A stretch of DNA of 64,000 bases. Origin: Paracamarosporium sp. OC-R06-R3 (taxonomy: Eukaryota > Ascomycota > Dothideomycetes > Pleosporales > Didymosphaeriaceae). Each line of letters begins with the position of its first letter. Position 1 is the first letter of the stretch. The position numbers were made by a program, and so were the translations under genes. Location: positions 62,001 through 126,000 of the forward strand of contig JACVRA010000203.1 of assembly GCA_019828545.1 (NCBI GenBank), in the 5' to 3' direction. Positions 22,475 to 32,826 of this stretch are shown piece by piece. A model generated the notes under the pieces. It worked only from the letters and a program-made list of their open reading frames with translations, was not told where the DNA came from and did no database searches.

Positions 22475-24733
22475 TCAGACTAAGTCCTCGGCCTCGTCTT
22501 CTTCATCTTCCCCGCCCCAATCCAGCTTCATTAACAAGCGGTCTACTCCTCCAACTCTCAAAGGCTCATACTCTTGGCCACTGACTACAGCGTCTTTTCC
22601 CACGATGCCGGCCCCGCCGGTCCCTATACGTTCAGAATCGATTTCTCGTAACCGTTCTACAAGCGTCTTTAGATCCGAATCTAGACGTCTTCGTGAGCGA
22701 TCGAGCTCCAACTTTACGTCCTTCTCTTCTTGTTGATAGTTGTGCTTATAGTCTTCGAAACCTTCGTCCTCTTCCAGGTCAAGGTTCTGCTGAATAGCTT
22801 GGAGACGTGCAACGTATGCTGCTAACTCGTCTACGTGTGTAAAGCAAGTGCGAAGAGCGGAAGCGAAGGCATGATCAGTAAGAAGAAGAGAATAGGTGAT
22901 GGAGGAGAGGAACCGGCGGTGGGCGAGAGAAAGAGCCTCAGGATCATGCTGTTCAAGTTTCTGTGCTTGCTGATCAACGACTTGGGATCTCATGGACCCA
23001 CTGGACAATCGTGGCTCTAGTCTCGCTTCCTTTCCAGGATTCTCGACCCAAAGCAGGAAGTGCTTGAAAGATTCTCGGACGACTTCACCTTGCAGATAGG
23101 CTTCGCTTTCTGACAAGAAGAAGATCGCTGCAGCACACGTAGCCCAGACTTTTCGTAGCTCTCGGGTTCGGGCGTTGTTTCTCTCTCGTCGTCGTTTGAG
23201 GATCGCTTTCCCCTGGGGCGAATTACTGTATTGATATCCCGGTGGTGGCGGGTACTCTCTTCGTATGGAGCTGATTCGCCAGAGCTGCGAAAGGTGGAGG
23301 TGGGAGCGGCGGAAGGCTAGCAGATATGAGTTAATAGTAGAGTAAACTTCCATGTCTGATTTAGTTAAGAAAAGATCCAGTGGCGATCTCACGTCCATGG
23401 TGAGCGCCGTTGGAACAGATAGGAGAAGATCATTGAACGCAACATTGGCTATGCGAGGGAGGATGTTCGTGGGATCTCTGGCTCTCCCTGGTGTGCCAGG
23501 TCGGTGATTTGAAGAGCTGCTGACAGTGAGGTGGAGTATTTCAGTAGCAACGTCCAGGATGTCATCTGTGTGATCGTCTTCGCCCCCCAAGGTAGAGAGC
23601 ACGGTAAACGAGCGCGCTAGGGTCTGATTGATCTCGCCCTCTTTCAGTAGAATGCCTCGAATACCTTGCGAGAGCTTCGACTGCACCGGTGCTTTATGGC
23701 GAGACTGGGTTTTTTCGTCTGATTCTGCAATCAAAGTCATTGCAAACTCGCCTCGACCGAGAAGGAAGAACTGGTGTAGAACGGTTAAGATTTCGACGAT
23801 TTTCTCCTGAGGCAGCAAGTGTTGCAACAAGTTCCGTGATAGCGACAGACGGATGTTAGCTACCGCTTCGGACAGCCTCGCCGATAATATTGGAGCAGTT
23901 ACCTCAGAGAGGTGCTCTACATGCTTAGGTAGTAATTCCATCTCTGAAGTGCCAAACGATTTCCCAGTCAATGATGTAGAATTGGCAGGTAAAGAGCGTA
24001 TCTGGTTTAGTGATTTGCCGATAAACAGAATTGATGATGCAGTGTGCCGTGTGACAAATTTGGGCAACAGTCTATGGTTCACGGAGAAGGTGAGATCCTC
24101 ATCAGTTTCATTTTCAATGAAGAAGTCGGACGCCCCAAACGCGGGCAGGCGGCCATACAAGAGCCAAGTTGAGAGTTGTCGCAGCCATGATGTTTCGGCG
24201 ACGGCACCAAGGTGTAGTGCTGCTTCTTCGATGTCGGGGTATCCGGTCTGGGCTTCGGCACGTAGTTTATCGATGAGCTCAGCTCCCGAAGCAGCCTTTG
24301 AGTCTTTCGAGTCGGATGGGAGTATGAAGTTGCTGATGTCCCACAGCCACTCCATCAATCTTATCCACTCGGAAAACTCGCCAACGATGCCGGCCAGAGG
24401 AACGATGTTGTAGGCGCCCACTGTAGAAGCATCCTGCTTCAAGATGCTGTTCTCCACATCCAGGATCTTTCGTTGGAACCTCTCCAGATGGTGCGACGAG
24501 ACTGCCGTGGCCACGGCTCGGCACACGGTGGAAGGATGTGATGATGCGATGCGAGCAACATGGTCGCGGGTACGCCGATGGAGACGCGACAAGTGGCCAA
24601 GCGAGGAGAGAAGCTCGGCTTCGGGGGGAGAAAGCAGGGCAATGGGCTTCGAGGTCACGTGCGACTGGCCGTGCTGGGGATCGAACAGGGCAGAGGGATG
24701 GCCTGAGAGCGAGAGGAGTATCTCGTGAAGCAT
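22475..24733 (-). CDS. GCP4: Gamma-tubulin complex component 4 (GCP4, Spc97/Spc98 family)
   Basis: Single exon, 752 aa. The frame is open further upstream, but I chose the ATG at 24733 because MLHEILLSLSGHPSALF is the conserved GCP4 N-terminus. The N-terminal GRIP1 region includes LAGIVGEFSEWIRLMEWLWDISNFI and ETSWLRQLSTWLLYGRL. The C-terminal GRIP2 region includes DVRSPLDLFLTKSDMEVYSTINSYLLAFRR. By family it is a non-core subunit of the gamma-tubulin ring complex that nucleates microtubules at the spindle pole body. The C-terminus is acidic (GGEDEEDEAEDLV). It diverges from the biotin synthase gene. Confidence 0.92.
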   Translation of the reverse strand: MLHEILLSLSGHPSALFDPQHGQSHVTSKPIALLSPPEAELLSSLGHLSRLHRRTRDHVARIASSHPSTVCRAVATAVSSHHLERFQRKILDVENSILKQDASTVGAYNIVPLAGIVGEFSEWIRLMEWLWDISNFILPSDSKDSKAASGAELIDKLRAEAQTGYPDIEEAALHLGAVAETSWLRQLSTWLLYGRLPAFGASDFFIENETDEDLTFSVNHRLLPKFVTRHTASSILFIGKSLNQIRSLPANSTSLTGKSFGTSEMELLPKHVEHLSEVTAPILSARLSEAVANIRLSLSRNLLQHLLPQEKIVEILTVLHQFFLLGRGEFAMTLIAESDEKTQSRHKAPVQSKLSQGIRGILLKEGEINQTLARSFTVLSTLGGEDDHTDDILDVATEILHLTVSSSSNHRPGTPGRARDPTNILPRIANVAFNDLLLSVPTALTMDVRSPLDLFLTKSDMEVYSTINSYLLAFRRSHLHLSQLWRISSIRREYPPPPGYQYSNSPQGKAILKRRRERNNARTRELRKVWATCAAAIFFLSESEAYLQGEVVRESFKHFLLWVENPGKEARLEPRLSSGSMRSQVVDQQAQKLEQHDPEALSLAHRRFLSSITYSLLLTDHAFASALRTCFTHVDELAAYVARLQAIQQNLDLEEDEGFEDYKHNYQQEEKDVKLELDRSRRRLDSDLKTLVERLREIDSERIGTGGAGIVGKDAVVSGQEYEPLRVGGVDRLLMKLDWGGEDEEDEAEDLV

Positions 24734-25108
24734 GTCGGGGGCCGGGGCGGCGATGGAGGGTCGCCCCGATGGCTGTCTCTGCGGGGCGAGCCTTTCTGGA
24801 AGAGGGTGACGAGGACGCTGAGCAATTCGAAGCGGCACATCAGGGTGGAGTCGCGCAGGAGGCCGTGGAACGCGTTGCTGAGGCCCGTAAACACGCCAAC
24901 CCCACAGTGCCCCGCGCTAGGGCAGGAAGGTTCGAGGGCCGCCGCATTGGCCAATCACAGCCACGCCGAATCGCTTGCAGATGACTGGCTGCAGCGAGAT
25001 CCAACAACCACCCACCCCACTACCGTAATGCACCAACACGCCGGGCGCCCATATTGATTGCTGGGGAGTCGAGGCCAACATGCCTCCTCTCTTCCACTCC
25101 TCCACAGC
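24734..25108. promoter_or_regulatory. Divergent intergenic region between GCP4 and biotin synthase
   Basis: 375 bp between the two start codons. GC-rich frames on both strands here are extensions of the flanking ORFs without in-frame ATG support. It must contain both promoters. No specific operator was recognised. Confidence 0.45.
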
Positions 25109-26395
25109 ATGGCACGCCGCGCCCTCCTGACGCCTATCCGGCTTGCTCCCCCCTCCTCCCTCGCCCACATTGCCAGGCCCTTCAGCACAGTCGTCGACGT
25201 GCCCGTATCGGCTGCCTCTCAACAAGTCCCGCCGCCCGCACCCTCCAGCGCCGGCAGTGTCTTTAGCGATGCTGTGAAGGCCACCGCCCCGAGGACGAAC
25301 TGGACGAAGGAGCAGATCGCCGAGGTTTACAACACCTCGCTGATCGAGCTCACGTATGGCGCCGTATGTATCCCTAAATTCATACTCGGCTCTGACCCTT
25401 TGTTCTGCTTCTAACCGCCTCAGTCTTCGGTTCATCGTCGCTTCCACGACCCTGCTGCGATCCAGATGTGCACCCTCATGAACATCAAGACCGGTGGCTG
25501 CAGCGAAGATTGCAGCTACTGTGCTCAATCGTCGCGCTACAATACTGGCTTGAAGGCAACCAAGATGGTCAATGTGGAGTCGGTCCTTGAAGCTGCTCGT
25601 GTCGCGAAGGAAAACGGGAGTTCCCGTTTCTGTATGGGTGCGGCGTGGAGGGACATGCGTGGCAGGAAGACGAACCTGAAGAACATCAAGGAGATGGTCA
25701 AAGGCGTGAGAAGCTTAGGGATGGAAGCATGTGTCACATTAGGCATGATTGATGCTGAGCAAGCCAAGGAGCTCAAGGACGCGGGACTAACAGCCTACAA
25801 CCACAACGTGGATACCTCGCGAGAGCACTACCCCAGCGTCATCACAACGCGATCGTATGACGAGCGGCTAGCAACCATCAACAATGTCCAGAATGCGGGT
25901 ATACACGTATGCACTGGAGGCATTCTAGGCCTGGGTGAGAAGCCTCAGGATCACGTCGGACTCATCCACACGGTTGCGACGCTTCCGGCTCACCCCGAGT
26001 CATTCCCAGTGAACGCGCTCGTCCCTATCAAGGGTACACCGCTGGGTGAGACCAAGTCCATCTCCTTCGATGCCATCCTGCGCACCATTGCCACAGCGCG
26101 GCTTGTCCTCCCCACTACCATCATCCGCCTGGCGGCAGGTCGGCACACGATGCGTGAGGAGAAGCAGATGATGTGCTTCATGGCTGGTGCCAACGCTGTT
26201 TTCACGGGTGAGAAGATGTTGACAACAGCTTGCAACGGCTGGGAAGAGGATAAGGCCATGTTTAACAGATGGGGTCTGAGGCCTATGGAGAGCCAGGAAA
26301 CCATGGGAGGCAAGCAGGAACTTGCCGAGAAGGCCGAAGTTCACCCTGTTGCTGCTGAGTCGCAGAGCTCAAGCACACAAGCAGCCACTGCTTGA
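25109..26395 (+). CDS. BIO2: Biotin synthase, mitochondrial
   Basis: Two exons: 25109-25363 and 25424-26395, giving 408 aa. The intron is GTATGT...CTAAC...CAG, joining LIELTYGA-SSVHRRFHDPAAIQMCTL. It inserts sulfur into dethiobiotin using S-adenosylmethionine and iron-sulfur clusters, the last step of biotin synthesis. The radical-SAM cluster motif CxxxCxxC is in GGCSEDCSYC. The N-terminus (MARRALLTPIRLAPP...IARPFS) is rich in Arg, Ser and Ala and lacks acidic residues, as mitochondrial presequences do. Yeast Bio2 is mitochondrial. An extra in-frame-looking ATG at 25081 lies upstream but is out of register with the family N-terminus. It opens the biotin cluster and converges on bioF. Confidence 0.95.
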
Positions 26396-26402
26396 TCCAC
26401 GA

Positions 26403-26552
26403 CGTAGATAAATGCAATTCAACACTTGATTGTTGTCCATCCATGTGCTAGATGACTACCTATGCTAGATAAATGTATGTGCTAGGTGACTACACGTGCT
26501 AGACGAGTACAAGCGTCAGATAATTGTCTGTACTAGACTTTGCATTAGATGA
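26403..26552. repeat. Degenerate short tandem repeat between convergent BIO2 and bioF
   Basis: The motif GCTAGATGACTAC and close variants (GCTAGATAAATG, GCTAGGTGACTAC, GCTAGACGAGTAC, ACTAGACTTTGC, TTAGATGACTAC) recur every 15-20 bp across the 157-bp gap between two convergent stop codons. It lies in both 3' UTRs. Whether it serves in 3'-end formation is unknown. Confidence 0.5.
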
Positions 26553-27903
26553 CTACAGTCGAGCTAATACCCTATCGTCCTGCTCCTGCACTTTTAATTG
26601 TTGGGCATCCTGCTCTTCTATTCTCTTCTCACACCATTCCTCTATTGCGGCTACCAGCTTCGCTATATCAGCTTCAGTGTTCCCAGCATGTAAACACACC
26701 CGCACTCGTGAGGTGCCTTCGGGAACAGTAGGCGGTACCACGGCTCTTACCATCATGCTCCTGCTTTGTAGAAACATGGCCAACCGCTTTGGCTCGGCGA
26801 GCTGGATTGAAAAGATAGGTGATTCTGGCTGTATTCGCGGTATTCTTAACAAGTATTTGAAGGCTGGCGTCTCCACAGAGTTCAACACCGTAAAAAGGGC
26901 GTGAATGCGCGACTGCAGACATGACGCCAGTTCAACTGTCCTGCCCTGCGAGAGAAAGGAGTAGGAGGTGCGTATAGCAGCAAGTGACGGGTAGGACATG
27001 AAAGTCGTGTAGATGAGCGGGCGTGCGTAGTTGATCAGGTACTGTCGCAGGAGAGCGGATCCGAGTATAATCGCTACATAACGTCAACATGCTATCGTCC
27101 TCTGATACGTACAGGGCAGTGTTATCACCTCCATTGCATCCCAGCGCCTTGCCAAATGTATGCAGTCTCGCAAACACTCTCCGCTCAAGCCCCAGTTCGC
27201 ATACTAAACCCCGTCCCTCCTTTCCTAGCACTCCCGTCGCATGTGCCTCGTCAATGACAACATACCCTGCCTCCTTCCCCAATACCTCTTCTACCGTCTC
27301 GACAATTGCTTTTAATGGTGCCACATCGCCATCCATGCTATACACAGCCTCTACAGCGACAAAAACATGTCGATTCGATGCTATTAGATCTCGGCCTACG
27401 CTCCCCTCTCGTGTTAACAATTGCAATATGCGCCTCAGATCTTCAACACAATTATGCTTGAATGACACAATCTTCGCCGCGCGACTCAACCGCATCCCAT
27501 CATGCACACTCGCGTGAATAAGCTCATCGTAAACCACGACATCGCCCTTTTGCGGCACGCACGCAAAGAACCCCGCATTCGCATCGAACCCAGAATTAAA
27601 CAGCAGTCCTGCCTCTGCGCCGTGGAATTCGCAGATCTCACGCTCCAGTTGCTCCGCGTAGGTGGAATTCCCGTCCAGCAGGCGGCTACCGCCGGATCCT
27701 AGCGGCCATGTCGAGGCCTCGAGTTCCTGGAGAAAAGCAGCCTTGAGAGCGGGGTTCGTGGTAAGCGAGAGGAAGTCGTTGGAGGAGAAATCGGTGTAGT
27801 TTTTCGCCGTAGTCAGAGTGCGGAGTGTGGAGTTTTGGCGGCGTTTCTCGAGGAGAGAGTGGAATTCGCGCTCGAGTGCCGAGAGCCCACGACTCTGTGT
27901 CAT
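26553..27903 (-). CDS. bioF: 7-keto-8-aminopelargonate (KAPA) synthase, BioF, with PTS1-like C-terminus
   Basis: Two exons: 27129-27903 and 26553-27073, giving 431 aa. The 55-nt intron (GTGATA...GTAG) joins ALGCNG-AIILGSALLRQYLINYARP. This PLP enzyme of the alpha-oxoamine synthase family condenses pimeloyl thioester and alanine. Seen: NDFLSL, GSGGSRLLDGN, the pocket motif FNSGFDAN, DELIHAS, and VIDEAHATGVLG. The usual PLP lysine region (TFGKALG) is present as HTFGKALGCNGG. The start is the ATG at 27903 (MTQSRGLSALEREF); upstream codons have no ATG. The last three residues are ARL, which fits the PTS1 peroxisomal signal; fungal BioF proteins are known to be peroxisomal. It is divergent from bioDA. 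Confidence 0.93.
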
Positions 27904-28355
27904 TGTCTTTGAATTGTGGGATTTTGCTTGCTTTGGGGCTTCATAGGACGTGTTATCTGGTGCTTGGTTCTTGATCAATGATTCACGTAAAGCGCTGTGG
28001 GGAGGGGCCGATCCATGCAGGGGTGCATGTGGGTTGGGTGTTGGTGGGCGTCCCAACGGTCCAGGCGCGTTTCTCAGCCCGGCGCGACGGCATAGCGTGT
28101 GGATCTGGCCCGACTCTATTACGCCATGGAAATGCTGATCATGTTGCGTTAATTAATTGTGACTCAATTGGGCGGGGAAAACATCTGCGAGAGCAAAGCC
28201 AGCAAGACTTCGACGGTCGTCTGCTGTTGTGGTCGTGTGTCAGGAACAGGAAATCGCTAGGCCGCAACGTGACTAGTGGTGCAAGCATTCATCTGAACCA
28301 ACTGAATCCATCAACGTTGTGAACCAGTGCGACATTCGTCTCATCACCACCGTCA
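27904..28355. promoter_or_regulatory. Shared divergent promoter region of bioF and bioDA
   Basis: 452 bp between the two start codons of consecutive pathway genes. This arrangement would permit joint control. I recognise no specific operator. Confidence 0.5.
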
Positions 28356-31132
28356 ATGTCGAGGGTTCCATCCGGCCTGTGGCGAAATCTTATTGCGCTC
28401 CAAGTGTATGGTGCCAATACAAATGTTGGCAAGACAGTTTTCTCGACGCTCCTAGGCGCACATTTCGTCCGCAGAGCACCAAAGCCAAGGTGGAGCCTGC
28501 ACTATATCAAGCCAGTGTCGACGGGACCAATTGAAGATGCTGATGACTCGTAAGTTGCAGAGTTCTGAACAAACTCAGAGTGAAAGCTGATGAGCGTCCA
28601 GGTATGTCAAGAGACATGTCGATGGGGCCGCAGTCACTACGCTTTTCCAGTTCAAGGAGCCTGTGAGTCCACATATTGCAGTCCGAGACGCGGATTTCGT
28701 TGTAAGTTTTCTAATGAAACCTCATTGCGTATCCGATCTAATTCCCATCAGCCTTCAGACGACCTGCTAGCCAAGCAAGTTTATAAGAAAATCAGGGAAG
28801 ATGCAAGTAAATTTTCCTGGGATAAACACATGGGCCTCACCATCGTGGAAACAGCCGGTGGTGTGCTAAGTCCTGGGCCATCTGGAGTACCGCAAGCAGA
28901 TATTTTCAGGCCGCTGCGACTACCCGTCATCTTGGTTGGTGACCATCGCCTTGGAGGTATCGCTTCTACGATATCTGCAGCGGAATCGCTGACCCTTCGT
29001 GGATACGACATCAGTGCTGTTATATGTTTTGATGACAAGGGAAAGTTTGAGAATGCCGACTACTTGCTCAAATATTTCGGAAACATGAATATCCCAGCTT
29101 ACACATTACCCTGGATACCGGAGTTAGCGGGCTACACGCAGGAACAGGAACGCACAGCCATGAGCAAATACTACAAAGAGAAAAGCTTGACCGGTCCAAT
29201 GTACGACCTCGCTGACTCCATTGTTAAACGTCATACTGAGCGCCTCACCACTCTGAACGAGATGGCCAACCGAACGCGAGAATCAATCTGGCATCCGTTC
29301 ACGCAGCATAAGAGCATAGCAAGCTCAGATGAAATCCTAGTTTTTGACTCAGCTTACGGCGATTTCTTCCAAACTAAGCACACACCTACCTCCCTAAAGG
29401 GCAGCAAAGCCGAGGATACCCCCGAAGAACCGCTTTTTTATCCTGCCTTTGATGGCTCCGCATCATGGTGGACACAAGGTCTCGGCCATGGGAATCCGCA
29501 GCTCTCACTTGCTGCCGCATATGCTGCAGGGCGGTACGGCCACATTATGTTCGCTGGTGCCACGCATGAGCCTGCAGTCACACTCGCAGAGACGCTGCTC
29601 AAGGGCATGGAGAACCCTCGTTTAGCGAAGTGTTTCTACACTGACGACGGTAGCACCGCTGCCGAAGTTGGCATCAAAATGGCTCTCAGAGCGACTGCCA
29701 AGCGCTATGATTGGGACGGCTCAAGAGAAAACATCGAAATCCTAGGTTTGAAAGGAAGTTACCATGGCGACACGATCGGTGCCATGGATGCTTCTGAACC
29801 TAACGTCTACAACGAAAAAGTTGATTGGTACCGTGGCCGTGGATATTGGTTCGATTTCCCGACGGTGAAGATGAGGGCCGGAGAATGGGTGGTCGAGTCG
29901 CCTAAGGGCATGGAGAAGGAACTCGGAGACTCTGAGTACTTTTCTCATCTGAACGACGTGTTCGACATCGATAGAGGACAGGGTCAAGGGCGGCGTTGGC
30001 AATATTATGAGAAATACATCAGGGAGAAGCTAGATGTTCTAATCAAGCAGCAGGGTCGAAAGTTTGGTGCTCTAGTCATGGAACCCATACTACTCGGTGC
30101 CGGTGGCATGCTCTTTGTGTAAGCTCCCTTCTTCTTCTTCTTCTTCTTCTTCTTGTAAAACAATACTAATACACCGACAGCGACCCTCTCTTCCAGCGCA
30201 AGCTCGTCGAAGTAGTCCGATCCTACCAGTTCACCGAAAAGGAGGTCAGCCTATCTTCAGACCCCCATAGTAAGTACAAATCTACAAAATCGTTTCCATT
30301 TCGCTGACATTGCCCAGACTGGAGCGGTGTCCCCGTCCTCTTCGACGAAGTCTTCACAGGCCTCCACCGCCTTGGTCACTTCACGCCCAGCAAGCTCCTC
30401 AACGTCCATCCCGACATCTCTATCCACGCGAAGCTCCTAACGGGTGGTCTACTTCCTCTTTCCGTTACACTAGCCAGCAAGTCTATCTTCAACGCGTTCC
30501 TTTCTCCCTCTAAGTCCGATGCTCTCCTCCACGGACATAGTTACACGGCGCACCCCATCGGATGCCACGTCGCTAATACTTCGCTGAGGGAAATGGAAGT
30601 GCTGAAAGAAGGGGAAGCTTGGAAAGGATTTAGGCGCAACTGGGAGCGGGAAGATGGGCACGGAGGTGCACAGGTAGCCGAGAGATCGAGCAGCCTTCGG
30701 AAAGACGATGGAGTCAAGACGTGGAGTATGTGGGATAAACCGTTGGTTACATGGCTGAGTCACCACGAAGCTGTGGACCACGTCATTGCCATAGGCTCCG
30801 TCCTTGCCATCTCTCTCAAGGATGAGGGAGGTTCTGGTATGTTGTGGTGTCGCATATTTGCATTGATTCAAGTCTGTAGACGCTGACTCAGAATAGGTTA
30901 TACCTCCAACGCAGCCGCTGGATTGCGCGATGCGCTGCTGAACGATAGATCCCAAACGGATGTTAGTATACACTCACGTGTGCTAGGTAATGTCATATAT
31001 TTTATAGCAAGCTTGAAGACGACACCAAAGGATTTGAAAGATGTGAGTGAAGCGTTGATGAGGAAGTTGGATCAAGTGACGGGGAACGCTAGTAATAGAA
31101 GGCTACTACGAGATGGGGTTAGGACGGCATAA
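28356..31132 (+). CDS. bioDA: Bifunctional dethiobiotin synthetase / DAPA aminotransferase (BioD-BioA fusion)
   Basis: Six exons: 28356-28549, 28602-28701, 28752-30118, 30181-30269, 30318-30836 and 30897-31132, giving 834 aa; all phases agree. N-terminal BioD domain: Walker-A-like GANTNVGKT near residue 20, KPVSTGP, ETAGGVLSP and GDHRLGGIASTISA. C-terminal BioA domain (from about residue 270): SIWHPFTQH, DGSASWWTQGLGHGNP, TDDGSTAAEVGIKMALR, GSYHGDT, FDEVFTGLHRLG, and the PLP lysine in AKLLTGGLLPLSVTLAS. It therefore carries the two middle steps: KAPA to DAPA, then DAPA to dethiobiotin. The intron at 30119-30180 contains a (CTT)n run ahead of its acceptor. It converges on the astacin gene with 137 bp between stops. 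Confidence 0.94.
30130..30155 (+). repeat. (CTT)n microsatellite inside a bioDA intron
   Basis: About eight CTT units lie 25-50 nt upstream of the intron acceptor, before the TACTAAT branch site. It may act as an extended pyrimidine tract. Length variation would stay within the intron. Confidence 0.8.
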
Positions 31133-31231
31133 ATCCACGAACGAATGGAATCAGGAGACGATCTAAATCATAATTGTGTTGCGTATGCAGCCCTCTCTGC
31201 AATACAAGCGCTCGGTGTTGCTAGGCGTGAC

Positions 31232-31258
31232 CTAGGTTTGAATGATTCGAAACCCTAG
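31232..31258. terminator. Imperfect palindrome between convergent bioDA and astacin genes
   Basis: CTAGG-TTTGAA ... TTCGAAACCCTAG pairs as a stem with one bulge and a short loop, 100 nt after the bioDA stop and 12 nt before the astacin stop codon. It could help 3'-end formation of either gene or be chance. Low confidence as a terminator. Confidence 0.25.
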
Positions 31259-31269
31259 ATTTAACTTTC

Positions 31270-32516
31270 TCACAGTATAGTCCCGTTCATCCCAGCAACA
31301 TTCATACGAGAAGGCGGATCCATCCACGGATATGTCTTCTTGACCCACTTGATATCCTTTTCGCTTGGTCGAACATTCATGGGTATGTACTCATTGGAGT
31401 TCTTGACTAGTGTGCATCCCGCTGTAAAAGACCTGTAACATAATAGGCCATCATCTACTAACGCATTGCTCGGGTAATGCATTATGCTTTTGATATCGTA
31501 CGGCTCGCCATAGTCTGCCACTTTCCAGGTGAGATGTCGCCCGTTTCGCTCTCGTGGATCTCCAGCTGACCACTCGCGCACAAACTGCAGGCCTTCGAAT
31601 TGCCATTTGATTGTGTTAATGATGTCGTCGCAGAGGTCACTCCACTTGGCGTCGGGATGCTTCTTTTTGAAATCTTCGAAGATCTTGAAGAAGCCCTTCA
31701 CATTGTGACAGCGGTATTCGACCCAGTCGTTCCCTTGATCCGCAACATCAATTACTTATAGGACAGAGATAAGGATAGGGACAGCGACATACGGTCCTTG
31801 CGTTGGAACTCATGTGCCATTCCAAGTACATGGCCGATTTCATGGACCAATGTGGGGTAAATGTAGTCTTCGCCGAAGGTTACCTTATGGATGCCAGGTA
31901 CCGATGGATCACCTTGAACAAAGCCGACAAAGCCAACGGTACCGCCTCCGGTGTAATGTTCCAAGAATGACCATCTGACCATTACCGCGTTATAGTCAAT
32001 CTTTGGGTTCCCTTTACACGAGTAAGCAATAGAATCCAAAGCCGCTGGACATAAGTTGATCATCGTAAGAGGATAGTGCTTACATCCTCCACTGTTAGCA
32101 TCGTGACAGAATAGCGGCTGACTGTTGCTATCTAGCGTCTCTTCGAACACCAATCCATGACCCGTGCTGCTCGACGCAGGACCACCTAAAGCTCGCATCC
32201 ATTCTTCAATACCCTCTTCGCGGAATTGCTTCCCGATCTTGTTACGAACATCGCTAAATTCAAAACAGTATTGGATGACGACCTTGTTTTGGTCGTTGCG
32301 TGGCCACTCTCGCGGGCCTCCATTTCCTTGCATGGAGAGGAGGTCTGAGGAGCCCTGTTCATGCGTAATGGAGCCATTGGCAAGACCTTCAAAGATATCA
32401 AGGTTCTCAGATGTAAGAGGAAACGGGTTGCCGCAGAAGGGAGGAGTACGGGGGTCGAGGAAGGAGGAGGTTGTGGTGGCGAGGAAGGCGAGAAACGAGA
32501 GCAAATTGAAAATCAT
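31270..32516 (-). CDS. Secreted astacin-like zinc metalloprotease (M12A)
   Basis: Two exons: 31793-32516 and 31270-31733, giving 395 aa. The 59-nt intron joins FQRKD-R-NDWVEYRCHN. A signal peptide opens the protein (MIFNLLSFLAFLATTTSS). The zinc motif HEIGHVLGMAHE (His at about 225, 229, 235) and the Met-turn SIMHYPS are both present, the two defining marks of astacins. A region of about 200 residues precedes the zinc site. Such enzymes are secreted or surface endopeptidases; in fungi they are scattered and some are candidate host-interaction proteins. The substrate is unknown. Conserved Cys pairs (CHDANSGGC, CSCKGN-like) are likely disulfides. Confidence 0.88.
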
Positions 32517-32826
32517 TGTTTTCTTATGGCACCAGTGATTTGGATTGTCGCTTCAATCGAAAACTTTTGCGAGAAGGAAGTAAGTGGACGTGTTCAAGAG
32601 GAAGAAAGAGTGTTGTGCTGTTGAGCGGCTGTGTTGTCTCTCACGTGCATCCTACACAAAAGAAGCAGCTACGACCCTTAAGGCAAGAGACTCCCAATAT
32701 CGAGAAGCCTCGCAACAGAGCTATGTTGAATAAATCTGAGATATTGCATCGCTTGCCTGCTAAGATAAGCGACAAAAAACTCAAAGGTACCTCGCAGTTG
32801 AGTAAAAAGTCGGTTGCTAATACAGA

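Noticed and set aside
22186..22584. 132-aa plus-strand frame near the GCP4 stop
   Set aside because: It overlaps the GCP4 3' end, has no family likeness and starts inside the AT-block border.
24917..25528. 203-aa minus-strand frame over the BIO2 start
   Set aside because: It overlaps the BIO2 first exon and promoter and shows no known domain.
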